A stretch of 55,593 nt of DNA from a bacterium UBP11_UBA4055 (GCA_002382735.1 DFZN01000030.1:1-55593); one strand, 5' to 3'. Numbered from the stretch's first letter, positions 33,816 to 42,429 are shown. The notes: generated from the letters alone by a model not told the origin. A program made the numbers and translations.

Positions 33816-35110
33816 AGATACTGCTGATAAAACCCAAATGGTTCATAAGAAACGGCCTTTACCGGTTCGTCAATGACATAAAATTCACGCCTCTGCATCT
33901 TGGAATAATCGCCGCTCTCTCTCCCGGACACGATGTAAAAATTGTTGATGCCGACTGGGAGCCTATACCTTATGATGAAGATTTTGACCTTGCAGGTATT
34001 ACGGTAACGACTTTCACATCTCAGAATGCATACGCGATATCGGAGAAATTCAGGAAAAAAGGCACGAAAGTAGTATTGGGCGGAGTTCATGCCTGTCTTC
34101 TTCCCGACGAATGCCTGGAGAACGCTGACAGTATCGTTATCGGAGAGGCTGAATATGCATGGCCGGAAGTACTTAAAGATGCAGAAAAAGGAGAGTTGAA
34201 AAAAATATACAGAAATGAAAAAATCGTTGATATGGACGATGTGCCTTTTCCCAGGCGCGACCTCTTAAATGAATCATCGTGGATATCCTGCGTTCAGATC
34301 ACGCGCGGTTGCCCCAACACCTGCCGTTACTGCTATCTGCCCAATGTACCCTGGAGAGATTTCAGAAAAAGAAGCATTGATAAGGTCTATGAAGAGCTTA
34401 AAAACATAAAGCAGAAAGTGATATTCTTTGTGGATGATAATCTTTTTGTCGATATTGATTACGCTATAGAATTATTCGACCGGATCGCGCCATTGAAAAA
34501 ACTCTTTTCGATACAGGCACCGACCACGATCACCGAGAATAAACTTCTCCTGTCAAAATTACAGAAAGCGGGCTGTTTCAATGTGCAGATGGGCTTTCAG
34601 ACGGTCAATCCGCAGTCGCTTGAATGGGCTTCGATCAGGCAGAACCGCGTTGATAAATATAAAGACATCGTGGCTGAATTGCACAATTACGACATACTCG
34701 TGACCGCCTTTCTGATGTTCGGGTTTGACACCGACGATAAAAGCATTTTTCAGGCTGCGGTGGATATGGTAAAAGATGTCGATATGGACGATGCGCACCT
34801 TTACATACTCACGCCCTATCCGGGCACGGAAATGTATGATCAGTTCAGGAGTGAAGGGAGACTTCTCGAAGGCCACGACAGAACACATTTCGGGTGGGCG
34901 AACGCTGTGTTCAAGCCTAAACTCATGACAGCTGAAGAACTCGAAAGGGGAGTCAAAGACGCTTATAAGCAGCTTCATGCGCATTTCACAAAACAACTTC
35001 CGCGCAAGATCTTCAAACGGATCCCGTGGCTAATAAAAAATCCTTCTCTGCTCTTAACACTCATAAAAGGCACCCTCGGCAGAAAAAATGTCGTCAGAGA
35101 GCTTGAGTGA
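33812..35110 (+). CDS. B12-binding-domain radical SAM protein
   Basis: 432 residues from the ATG inside ATGA. Residues ~1-125 are a cobalamin-binding-like fold (KILLIKPK, VKIVDADWE, VVLGGVHACLLP); the classic DxHxxG histidine motif is missing, so binding is uncertain. The radical SAM core follows with CPNTCRYC near residue 170 and FVDDNLFVD. A C-terminal DUF4070-like region ends in basic residues (LPRKIFKRIPW). Family members act on lipids (HpnP, HpnJ types), chlorophylls or other hydrophobic substrates. Coupled to the SPASM gene. Confidence 0.87.
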   Translation: MKILLIKPKWFIRNGLYRFVNDIKFTPLHLGIIAALSPGHDVKIVDADWEPIPYDEDFDLAGITVTTFTSQNAYAISEKFRKKGTKVVLGGVHACLLPDECLENADSIVIGEAEYAWPEVLKDAEKGELKKIYRNEKIVDMDDVPFPRRDLLNESSWISCVQITRGCPNTCRYCYLPNVPWRDFRKRSIDKVYEELKNIKQKVIFFVDDNLFVDIDYAIELFDRIAPLKKLFSIQAPTTITENKLLLSKLQKAGCFNVQMGFQTVNPQSLEWASIRQNRVDKYKDIVAELHNYDILVTAFLMFGFDTDDKSIFQAAVDMVKDVDMDDAHLYILTPYPGTEMYDQFRSEGRLLEGHDRTHFGWANAVFKPKLMTAEELERGVKDAYKQLHAHFTKQLPRKIFKRIPWLIKNPSLLLTLIKGTLGRKNVVRELE

Positions 35111-35231
35111 GCGCATCGTAAAAGGCTTTTTCGTCTTGATTAAATCCCAATACCTGACCCTCTTTGTGCATTGCATCGAAATCTTTAGACATTTTGATCA
35201 GCGCTTCGATGACTTCGAGGTTCTTAATCGG
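35109..35231 (-). pseudogene. Relic of type I restriction enzyme subunit HsdR (C-terminal part)
   Basis: The minus-strand fragment KNLEVIEALIKMSKDFD...HKEGQVLGFNQDEKAFYDAL matches the helical segment found near the C-terminus of HsdR (DUF3387-type, LxxDEIAFYDAL). An in-frame stop lies just upstream at 35234-35232 and the rest of the gene is gone, so this is a remnant. It abuts the 3' end of the B12-radical SAM gene. Confidence 0.65.
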
Positions 35232-35245
35232 TTATTCTTTTAAAT

Positions 35246-35377
35246 ATGGGCGCAAAAAATGAAGTTTATAGAGGTGACCCTAATATATTTAGCCTCGAAA
35301 AAGTTTATGAAAAAGTGGTCGACGGCTATTCAAAATTGGGACTTGATTTTCGCCCTGCTAAACATTATGTTTCCTGA
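35246..35377 (+). other. Small ORF of 43 codons, doubtful
   Basis: ATG at 35246 opens MGAKNEVYRGDPNIF... with a stop at 35377. No ribosome-binding site is present. It may be a gene fragment left by the event that deleted the restriction gene. No family recognised. The remaining ~90 bp to 35466 show nothing but a GGAG before the next gene. Confidence 0.3.
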
Positions 35378-35466
35378 GAGGATGGCAGTTTATGTCAAAT
35401 GAAGGAAAATGCCATTTACACAAAATTTCTGACACCCTCACAAATAACTATGGAGTAACCTTATAA

Positions 35467-36156
35467 ATGACTGAGATTGAAAGAAGCTCATTAAAAACTG
35501 AAGCACTGGAAAAATCTAAAAGATTGTATCTTATAATTCCGCTTTTTATTTTTCATTTAGTCGCGTACAATCTTGTCGGAATGTATAATGATAACTGTAA
35601 TTATTCTTTTCTTTTGGGATTGGATTACATAATTCCGTTTGTACCTGAAATGGTCTGGATTTATATGACAACTTACATTGTGATCCCCCTGGTCGGTTTA
35701 ATAATCAATGAAGAAAGAGACCTTTATCGGCTTATTATAGCTATCTTCTTAACATGGTTCTTTACTTATCCGGTTTTTTATTTTTTCCCTGCAATTTATC
35801 CAAGACCTGATTTCGAAATCATTGATCTCAGTACGAAAATTTTACAGATAAATTATTTGTATGATGTGCCGAATAACACCTTTCCAAGCCTTCATGTAAG
35901 CTTATCTTTCGTTGTTGCTTTTGCAATGATACACATAAATAAAAGAAACAAGTTTTTCTGGTTAATATGGGGACTGCTTATTTCGTTATCAACGGTTATG
36001 GTAAAAAAGCATTTTATTCTTGATTCTCTTGGTGGACTGATTATAGCACAAGTATCTTACTTGCTGACTTTTAAGTTGAAAATTGCGGATAACATGATCG
36101 ATTTGTTAGAGAATTATATTAAAAAATCAAGAGAGGAAAAGCATGTTTTCAGATAG
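35467..36156 (+). CDS. PAP2-superfamily membrane protein (inositol-phosphotransferase-like)
   Basis: 229 residues with ~6 membrane spans. Near residue 140 NTFPSLHVSLS carries the catalytic P-S-x-H motif and near 180 KKHFILDSLGG supplies H-x3-D, the PAP2 second histidine. The arrangement resembles the Aur1/Ipt1-like and lipid phosphotransferase branch. It probably acts on phospholipid head groups. It lies at the head of a lipid-related run: PAP2, broken patatin, phasin-like, UbiB-like kinase. Confidence 0.8.
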   Translation: MTEIERSSLKTEALEKSKRLYLIIPLFIFHLVAYNLVGMYNDNCNYSFLLGLDYIIPFVPEMVWIYMTTYIVIPLVGLIINEERDLYRLIIAIFLTWFFTYPVFYFFPAIYPRPDFEIIDLSTKILQINYLYDVPNNTFPSLHVSLSFVVAFAMIHINKRNKFFWLIWGLLISLSTVMVKKHFILDSLGGLIIAQVSYLLTFKLKIADNMIDLLENYIKKSREEKHVFR

Positions 36157-36325
36157 GAAAATAGGATTGGCTTTAGGAGGAGCAATAATGAATAGTGTTC
36201 CTGCTGATATATGTAGAGACCATGATTTAAATTTCAGCAATTGGAAAGATACCCTTAGTTTTTATTCAGAAAACAAAATGAGAGAATTCTATTTGAAAGG
36301 GAAGAAAGAAACCTGCGCCCCATAG
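36143..36325 (+). pseudogene. Patatin-like phospholipase gene with internal deletion
   Basis: 60 codons. The N-terminus KIGLALGG is the start of the patatin oxyanion-hole region, normally followed by GGxRG and ~150 residues with the GxSxG serine. Instead it joins directly to GAIMNSVPADICRD, which looks like the later patatin segment (xNPVPVDVCR) and to a C-terminal helix MREFYLKGKK. The catalytic serine and aspartate are lost. The ATG overlaps the PAP2 end by 14 bp, as an operon member would. Confidence 0.6.
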
Positions 36326-36374
36326 AATCGATGAAATTATTCAATTAATCAAACAATAACTTACGGAGGTCAAA

Positions 36375-36671
36375 ATGAAGGATTTGTTAAAAAAAGGGGT
36401 TCTAATCGGAATCGGACTGGGTGTTGCCACTAAATCCAAGCTTGAAGAAGCTGTAAGAACAATTGTAAAGGAATCAAAGATATCCGAAGAAGAAGGAAAG
36501 AAGATTCTTGACGATCTGATAAAGCAATCAGAAATTGCTAAAGAGTCTTTTGAAAACAAAACTGCAGAACTTGTAAAAAAAATGATCGTGAAATTGGAAA
36601 TACCGACAAAGAATGAGCTAAATTCACTCAAAGCACAAATTGAAGATTTAAAATCGAAATTGGAAAAATAA
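36375..36671 (+). CDS. Phasin-like helical protein
   Basis: 98 residues with GGAGG 7 nt before the ATG. Leading 20 residues are hydrophobic glycine-rich (GVLIGIGLGVATKS). The rest is amphipathic helix ending in a coiled coil (NSLKAQIEDLKSKLEK). Proteins of this kind are annotated phasin-like or PhaF-like and are common next to UbiB/ABC1 kinase genes, as here (10 bp spacing). Whether granules exist is unknown. Confidence 0.7.
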   Translation: MKDLLKKGVLIGIGLGVATKSKLEEAVRTIVKESKISEEEGKKILDDLIKQSEIAKESFENKTAELVKKMIVKLEIPTKNELNSLKAQIEDLKSKLEK

Positions 36672-36681
36672 AGGCGCTGAT

Positions 36682-38373
36682 TTGTCAAAAAAATCTGTTA
36701 ACCTCAGTAAAATATACAGACATACAGGAAGGTATCTCGAGATAATTGAAGTGATTTGGAAGCACGGTTTTGCAGAGATAATAAAGCAATCGAAACTTCC
36801 AAAGTATCTTAAATTTCGCGGAAAAAGTATTTTCCCGAAAATAGATTCAGGAGTGTATGAATACACTTATTATGAAAGAATCCGATTGATTTTAGAGAAG
36901 TTAGGTCCGACTTTTATCAAGTTCGGTCAGATTCTCAGCAGCAGACCGGATCTTATACCTCCTGAATTGCTTTATGAACTCGAGAAACTACAGGATGCCG
37001 CCCCACCTTTCCCCGAAAAAAAAGCCCTTGATCTTGTAGAAAAAGAATTAAAAAGAGATATTAAAAAAATATTCAAGGATTTTGAAGTAACTCCCTTTGC
37101 GGTGGCATCAATTTCCCAAGTTCATAAAGCCGTATTATTCGATGGTAAAAATGTAGTCGTTAAAATCCAAAAACCTGATATTACAAAAACGATCGAAGTT
37201 GATTTAGAAATAATGTTGTTTATTGCAGAAACTGTTAACAGGCATATACCATATTTAAAAGCTTTCAATCTCCCCGGTATAGTAAGAGAGTTTGAAAAAG
37301 CAATATGGAAAGAACTGGATTTTTCTATAGAAGCAGGTAATATGGAAAAATTCAAGGATATCTTTAAAAACAGTAAGGATATTTACATACCTTCATGCTA
37401 CCGAAATTTCTCTACAAAGAAAATCCTAACAATGGAATTTATTGACGGTATCAAAGTATCGGAAACTGAAGAGTTACTAAAAAGTAATATTTCTTTGAAA
37501 GAAATAGCAAAGAACGGTGTTGACGCTATTCTGAAGCAAATTTTTATTTACGGTTATTTTCATGCTGATCTTCATTCCGGGAATATTATTATATTACCCG
37601 GCAATGTTATTTCATTTATTGATTACGGAATTGTCGCAAAATTTACAAAAAGGTCACAGGATTTACTTGTTTCAATCCTTCTTGGTGTGGCAGATAAAGA
37701 CGCTGAAAGAGTCGCAAGGTTGATCTTGGAGATATCTAGAGGGCATTCTGGAATTGAAATAAATGATTTCGAACTTGAAGTTAGCGAACTGATCGATAAA
37801 CATGTCAGTTTGTCATTGAATAAATTAAACCTTATTGATGTATTCAAGGATACACATAAACTTTTTGCTGATAATAACCTAGTTATGCCTGAAAATTTTT
37901 ATCTACTCTTGAAAACTCTGGCAATGGCCCAGGCTTTCGGTGTAAAACTTGACCCTGATATAAATATAAGTGAACGAATTGATCCTTTTGCAAGAAAATT
38001 GCTAAAACGGAAATTCTCACCGAAATTGAAAATTAGAGAATTTTATGACTTGAGTAATGATTTATGGGAACTTTTTACAGTTCTGCCGTCTGAAATCAAA
38101 AATATACTAAAAGTTTTTAAGCGCGGTAATGTAAAAATAGAAATTCAACATAATGGTTTTGATGAAATGTTGAAAACACATGAAAGGATAAGCAATAGAG
38201 TTTCATTTTCTTTGGTTTTAGCTTCTATGATCATCGGTTCAGCTTTTGTTGTTCAGTCGGGAATTCCGCCGCTTTGGAACGGCATACCGATAATCGGTTT
38301 AGCAGGTTTTATTGGTGCGGTATTTCTGGGATTTTGGCTGTTAATTTCAATAATGAAACACGGTAAAATGTAA
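36682..38373 (+). CDS. ABC1/AarF/UbiB-family kinase-like protein
   Basis: 563 residues, TTG start. The ABC1 signatures are KFGQILSSRPDLIPPE near residue 79, APPFP, the alanine-rich VASISQVHKA loop, KIQKP with the invariant lysine, FHADLHSGN as the HxDxHxGN catalytic site near residue 293, and IDYG. Two membrane spans lie at the C-terminus. UbiB-type proteins bind ATP and handle isoprenoid lipids such as quinone precursors. It closes the lipid-related run. Confidence 0.92.
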   Translation: MSKKSVNLSKIYRHTGRYLEIIEVIWKHGFAEIIKQSKLPKYLKFRGKSIFPKIDSGVYEYTYYERIRLILEKLGPTFIKFGQILSSRPDLIPPELLYELEKLQDAAPPFPEKKALDLVEKELKRDIKKIFKDFEVTPFAVASISQVHKAVLFDGKNVVVKIQKPDITKTIEVDLEIMLFIAETVNRHIPYLKAFNLPGIVREFEKAIWKELDFSIEAGNMEKFKDIFKNSKDIYIPSCYRNFSTKKILTMEFIDGIKVSETEELLKSNISLKEIAKNGVDAILKQIFIYGYFHADLHSGNIIILPGNVISFIDYGIVAKFTKRSQDLLVSILLGVADKDAERVARLILEISRGHSGIEINDFELEVSELIDKHVSLSLNKLNLIDVFKDTHKLFADNNLVMPENFYLLLKTLAMAQAFGVKLDPDINISERIDPFARKLLKRKFSPKLKIREFYDLSNDLWELFTVLPSEIKNILKVFKRGNVKIEIQHNGFDEMLKTHERISNRVSFSLVLASMIIGSAFVVQSGIPPLWNGIPIIGLAGFIGAVFLGFWLLISIMKHGKM

Positions 38374-38383
38374 AAGAGCAATT

Positions 38384-38590
38384 CTATAGCGGCCTCCCGT
38401 AAAACAAATCTGACTTCAATGACTTAAAAAAAGATTCAGCACAGGCGTTATCCCTGCAGTTTCCTTTTCTGCTCATGCTTTGCACGAACTCAAGTTCTTT
38501 TAGCCGCGCTGCGAAGTCGTTACTGCGATACTGAGAACCTCGGTCAGAATGAAAGATCAGGCTTACCCGAAAAAGCTTTTTTACCTTCAT
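38384..38590 (-). pseudogene. IS3-family transposase (OrfB) fragment
   Basis: 68 codons matching the retroviral-integrase-like core: HSDRGSQY with the second catalytic aspartate, then MSRKGNCRDNACAESFFKSLKSD with the catalytic glutamate. The N-terminal part and the usual C-terminal ending (after FYGRPL) are both missing, so it is a dead remnant. It sits between the UbiB-like gene and tgt; no terminal repeats identified. Confidence 0.85.
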
Positions 38591-38620
38591 TCAAATATGC
38601 CTTTTTCCATAAATAATAAA

Positions 38621-38649
38621 TTGTAATTCGTAGCAAATTTGAATATATT
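38621..38649 (+). promoter_or_regulatory. Sigma-70-like promoter for tgt
   Basis: TTGTAA (38621-38626), 17-bp spacer, TATATT (38644-38649). The predicted start near 38656 gives a ~27-nt leader before the TTG. Confidence 0.6.
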
Positions 38650-38682
38650 TAAACCGAATAAAATGACGATCAGGGATTGAAT

Positions 38683-39798
38683 TTGAAATTTACGCTTGAA
38701 CATACGGAAATCGGATCGAAAGCGAGAGCGGGAACGCTCGAGACTGACCACGGTATCGTGGAGACTCCCGTATTTATGCCTGTCGGGACCCTTGGCAATG
38801 TGAAAGCTCTCACGAACAGGGACCTGAAGGAAGCGAAGGCTAATATAATCCTGGGCAACACCTACCACCTGAACAACAGGCCGGGCATGGAGATCATTAA
38901 AGCGGCCGGCGGACTGCACAGTTTCATGAACTACGGCGGGAATATTCTGACCGACAGCGGAGGATTTCAGGTGTTCAGCCTGGCGAGCCTGACGAAGATC
39001 AAAGACGAGGGCGTGCATTTCCAGTCCCATCTCGACGGAAAAAAATTCTTTTTCACGCCCGAGAGCGTGATTGATATCCAGCGGATAATAGGCTCCGACA
39101 TCATGATGGTCTTAGACGAATGCTCGCACTATCCGGTGGACAAGAAGCAGGCTGCCAAAGCCGTCGAGCGCACAACGCACTGGGCGAAGCGGTCTATAGA
39201 CCACTTCCGCAATACAGAGCCGCTGTACACGCACGGCCAGACCGTGTTCGCGATAGCGCAGGGCTCGGTCTATCACGACCTGCGGAAAGAGAGCTGCAGA
39301 CAGCTTTCTGACCTCGGATTCGAGGGCTACGCCATCGGCGGCGTTTCGGTCGGCGAGCCGCCCGGACTGATACCGGAAATTGCCGGCATCTGCGCCGAGA
39401 ACCTGCCCGCGGACAAGCCGCGCTACCTGATGGGCGTGGGAACACCCGCTGATATCTTGAACTGCATCGCAGAAGGCGTCGATATGTTCGACTGCGTAAT
39501 GCCTACAAGGAACGCCCGTAACGGCACGGCCTTCACCCGCAACGGAAAGATCATCTTAAAAGGCGCAAAAGTAAAAGACGACTTCACACCCATCGACGAT
39601 AAGTGCGGATGCTATACCTGCAGAAATTACTCCAAAGCATATGTCCGCCACCTGTTCAACGCCGGTGAAAAACTCGCAGGACAGCTCGCTACGATTCATA
39701 ACATTTATTTTTATATTTGGTTGACAAGAGAATCTAGAAAGGCTATAATTAATAACAATTTCGAAAAGTTCAGAAAAAAGATAACGGACAACTATTAA
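38683..39798 (+). CDS. tgt: tRNA-guanine transglycosylase
   Basis: Swaps guanine 34 for preQ1 in GUN-anticodon tRNAs. 371 residues from TTG 38683, chosen because AGGGA lies 6 nt upstream; an in-frame TTG at 38677 overlaps that site. Landmarks: HGIVETPVFMPVGT, ILTDSGGFQVFSL (general acid-base aspartate), YAIGGVSVGE, FDCVMPTRNARNG (nucleophile aspartate) and zinc ligands CGCYTC...H. The first two thirds of the gene are strikingly GC-rich (roughly 60% by eye) compared with neighbours, and the last ~100 bp are AT-rich. Confidence 0.95.
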   Translation: MKFTLEHTEIGSKARAGTLETDHGIVETPVFMPVGTLGNVKALTNRDLKEAKANIILGNTYHLNNRPGMEIIKAAGGLHSFMNYGGNILTDSGGFQVFSLASLTKIKDEGVHFQSHLDGKKFFFTPESVIDIQRIIGSDIMMVLDECSHYPVDKKQAAKAVERTTHWAKRSIDHFRNTEPLYTHGQTVFAIAQGSVYHDLRKESCRQLSDLGFEGYAIGGVSVGEPPGLIPEIAGICAENLPADKPRYLMGVGTPADILNCIAEGVDMFDCVMPTRNARNGTAFTRNGKIILKGAKVKDDFTPIDDKCGCYTCRNYSKAYVRHLFNAGEKLAGQLATIHNIYFYIWLTRESRKAIINNNFEKFRKKITDNY

Positions 39799-39809
39799 CG
39801 GAGCTGAAT

Positions 39810-40391
39810 ATGGATCAATATACCAAAAAGACGATAATGAGACACGCCGTTGTTTTCATACTGATCGTGATCGTTCTTACCGTATATCTGTATTTCTTTG
39901 AGAACCGCACTTATGTTTGGACATTCTTTACTTTATACACGCTGCTGACCATAGTACTGCATTATTACTATATCTCAATTCAGAAGGTCAGGCTCGCGCA
40001 GATGATCGAGAAAGAACAGGATATGCTCAAGCAGAAACAGGAATCCGAATCAAAAACACAGTATCTTAAATCTTTAAGAAAAAAGAAGATACTTGAAGAG
40101 CAGGCTAAAGCGGTACACACTCTGATCGTAGCGCAGAATCACAAAATAAACACTCTCCTGAACGGTATCATCGGCTACAGCTCGATCCTGACATCAAAGA
40201 TCGAGAAATCTGAGATAGATAAAAAGGATTCGCTCTTAAACATCATAAAGAAGATCAAGGAAAGCGGGGATTCGATAAATACGATGATGAAGGAATTCGA
40301 TGATCCGGACAGCAGCACTCTAAAAGAGATCTTCGGGACAAAAGAGTATTTAGATCTTGAAAAGGAGTATATGGAAAAAGATCTGAGCTGA
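39810..40391 (+). CDS. Membrane protein with histidine-kinase dimerisation domain but no ATPase domain
   Basis: 193 residues. Two membrane spans (~12-30 and ~35-54), a coiled coil (~60-105), then NHKINTLLNGIIGYSSIL near 110-127, a match to the HisKA H-box and following helix, with His111 in the phosphoacceptor position. After the second helix, the protein ends (ending near EYMEKDLS). The N/G-box ATPase domain is missing and no remnant follows before convergent truB. It could be a scaffold or phosphotransfer partner, or a truncated kinase. A lone response regulator is encoded at 50220. Confidence 0.75.
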   Translation: MDQYTKKTIMRHAVVFILIVIVLTVYLYFFENRTYVWTFFTLYTLLTIVLHYYYISIQKVRLAQMIEKEQDMLKQKQESESKTQYLKSLRKKKILEEQAKAVHTLIVAQNHKINTLLNGIIGYSSILTSKIEKSEIDKKDSLLNIIKKIKESGDSINTMMKEFDDPDSSTLKEIFGTKEYLDLEKEYMEKDLS

Positions 40392-40395
40392 AATA

Positions 40396-41106
40396 TCACT
40401 GATCCGACTGCCTTACATGCTCAATAAATTCACCCACCTTAAAAGCATCATCCGCTGAATATTCACCCGAAGAAACGCGCCTCAGCTCCTTTAAATAAGC
40501 GTAGGTGCCGAGTTTTGTTCCTATATCGTCAGCCAGCGATCTTATGTAAGTCCCTTTTGAACAACGCACCCTGATGGTAACTTCATCGTCGCCGATACTT
40601 AGAATGTCTATAGAATGAATGTTTATCTTTCTAAGCTCTCTTTCAGTCTCTATCCCCTTTCTCGCAAGCTCGTAGAGCTTTTTACCGTCTTTCTTTAGAG
40701 CCGAGAACATGGGAGGAAGCTGCAAGCTCTCCCCGGCAAAGCTCATTACTGCATTCTTTATCTCTTCTTCGCTTGCTGTCTTGTGCGATGTTGAGATAAC
40801 AGTGCCTGTAACATCGAAACTGTCAGTCCGTTCACCCAGCTTCAGTACGGCTTCATATACTTTATCCGAAAGCATAAGCTGATCCTGGATCTTCGTCGCT
40901 TTTCCGACAAGCATGATAAGTATCCCGGTAGCGAACGGGTCAAGAGTACCTGCATGACCTATCTTCTTTATCATGAGGATCTTCCTCAGCTTTGCTACCA
41001 CATCGAAACTTGTCCAGTCCGGTTCTTTGTCAATAAGTACGATAAAACCTTCCGGATATGGAAAGGTAAGTAAATTCTTTCTGCTTATTACGGGAGTATC
41101 AGGCAT
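40396..41106 (-). CDS. truB: tRNA pseudouridine synthase B
   Basis: 236 residues from the ATG that overlaps the nrnA end by 8 bp. DKEPDWTSFDVV, GHAGTLDPFATGIL with the catalytic aspartate near residue 48, and the C-terminal RCSKGTYIRSLADDIG are family landmarks. It makes pseudouridine 55 in the T loop. It is the last gene of the rimP operon. Confidence 0.95.
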   Translation of the reverse strand: MPDTPVISRKNLLTFPYPEGFIVLIDKEPDWTSFDVVAKLRKILMIKKIGHAGTLDPFATGILIMLVGKATKIQDQLMLSDKVYEAVLKLGERTDSFDVTGTVISTSHKTASEEEIKNAVMSFAGESLQLPPMFSALKKDGKKLYELARKGIETERELRKINIHSIDILSIGDDEVTIRVRCSKGTYIRSLADDIGTKLGTYAYLKELRRVSSGEYSADDAFKVGEFIEHVRQSDQ

Positions 41107-42076
41107 AATATTCCAGCGCGGTCCTTTTAAGGTCACCGATCAGGTCATTGAGAAGTTCTTCGTAAGTTCCCTCAAACCTGATGCCCGAAGCGTTCCTGTG
41201 CCCGCCTCCGCCCCATTTCGAGGAGAATTTGTTGACATCGAAACCGCCTTTTGATCTCAGGCTGAGCTTGTACCTGTCTTTATCTGTTTTTCTTATAAAT
41301 ACCGCGACCTCCGCCTCTTCGATCGAGCTTAAAGCCATCAGGACAGGCTCGTTCTCTATAAGCGGATCATTCTGCTGATCGTTATATGTTATGGCTATTT
41401 TCTCTTTTCGGAAGAGTTGTGTTTCTGAAACTATCCTGTTCACTTTGACCGTCTCATCATAACTCAGTCTCATGAATATCCTGTCGTTCAGTTCAGCGAT
41501 ATCCGAACCGTACCTCAGCATCCTCAATGAGTCCCTCAGAGCTCTTTTGTCTGTATTTGCGAACCTGAGACCGCCTGTATCTGAAAGCAGTCCGCTCATA
41601 AGCGAGTCAGAAATTCTTTGGTTCACGGGAATATTATTCTTCTCCAGCAGATAAAGAACGATCTGCGCGGCTGAGGCCGCGTGTTCATCAACGAGATTGA
41701 CAGTACCGAATTGAGTGTTGGCGGGATGGTGGTCGATATTAATTATGCAGGCGTCCTTTTTTATAAGTTCCTTTACCTTGCCTATCCTTTCATAAGTCGC
41801 AGTATCGAGGATGATCACATTGCTGAATTTTTTCTTCAGATCGCCGCTGTATTTGATGAACGGCACATCGGTACCTTCAAAAAGATACCTGAACCTATCA
41901 ATGAAACCGTCCTCGTTCACTATCACGGCTTTTTTACCGATCGAAGTAAGCGCGTGATACATACCGGCGCAGGACCCGATATTGTCGCCGTCAGGGGCAA
42001 AATGGGAAGTAATGAGAAAATCATCCTCTTTCCTCAATATCTCCCCTATTCTGGTGACTGTCAGGTTCTTATTCAT
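41099..42076 (-). CDS. nrnA: Bifunctional oligoribonuclease/PAP phosphatase
   Basis: 325 residues, DHH-family phosphoesterase. Metal-binding motifs HFAPDGDNIGS near residue 25, DTATYERIG, and NIDHHPAN near 115 define DHH; GGGGHRNASGI is the DHHA1 signature. It degrades nanoRNA and 3'-phosphoadenosine 5'-phosphate. It overlaps rbfA by 4 bp and truB by 8 bp, the usual position in Bacillota-like rimP operons. Confidence 0.93.
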   Translation of the reverse strand: MNKNLTVTRIGEILRKEDDFLITSHFAPDGDNIGSCAGMYHALTSIGKKAVIVNEDGFIDRFRYLFEGTDVPFIKYSGDLKKKFSNVIILDTATYERIGKVKELIKKDACIINIDHHPANTQFGTVNLVDEHAASAAQIVLYLLEKNNIPVNQRISDSLMSGLLSDTGGLRFANTDKRALRDSLRMLRYGSDIAELNDRIFMRLSYDETVKVNRIVSETQLFRKEKIAITYNDQQNDPLIENEPVLMALSSIEEAEVAVFIRKTDKDRYKLSLRSKGGFDVNKFSSKWGGGGHRNASGIRFEGTYEELLNDLIGDLKRTALEYYA

Positions 42077-42429
42077 TCATCATTTTTCTTTATGGAGTTC
42101 AGAAGCTCTTCGATCCTGTAAACATTGTCTAAGGTATCATCATAAAAAAATCTCAGTTCGGGGACTATCCTTAAGCTTACATATTTCGACAGATTCATTC
42201 GTATGGTTTTATTATTATGCCTGAAAAGTCTGAGCATTTCCTCCACTTCTTCCTTTTTTGACTTTATTGAAGTAAAATAGACAGTCGCAACGGAAAGGTC
42301 CGGACTCATTTTTATGTTATTGAACGAGCAGAATTTAAGTTCCTCCACATTCAGATCGGAAAATATTATTTTAGCCAGCGCTTTTTTTATCTCCGAAGAT
42401 ACTCTGTTGACCCTTTTTGCTCCTGTCAT
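42073..42429 (-). CDS. rbfA: Ribosome-binding factor A
   Basis: 118 residues of normal length. KH-like fold; markers VSSEIKKALAKII, SPDLSVATVYFTS and RNNKTIRMNLSKYVSLRIVPELRFF-like end. It binds the 30S subunit during 16S maturation. Overlaps infB and nrnA by 4 bp on each side. Confidence 0.93.
   Translation of the reverse strand: MTGAKRVNRVSSEIKKALAKIIFSDLNVEELKFCSFNNIKMSPDLSVATVYFTSIKSKKEEVEEMLRLFRHNNKTIRMNLSKYVSLRIVPELRFFYDDTLDNVYRIEELLNSIKKNDE

Noticed and set aside
35246..35377. 43-codon ORF before the PAP2 gene as a real gene
   Set aside because: No ribosome-binding site, no family resemblance, and placement in decayed DNA; kept only as doubtful.
39194..39445. Arginine-rich antisense ORF and a plus-frame ORF inside tgt
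   Set aside because: They arise from the high GC of tgt; tgt motifs run through the whole interval in the proper frame.
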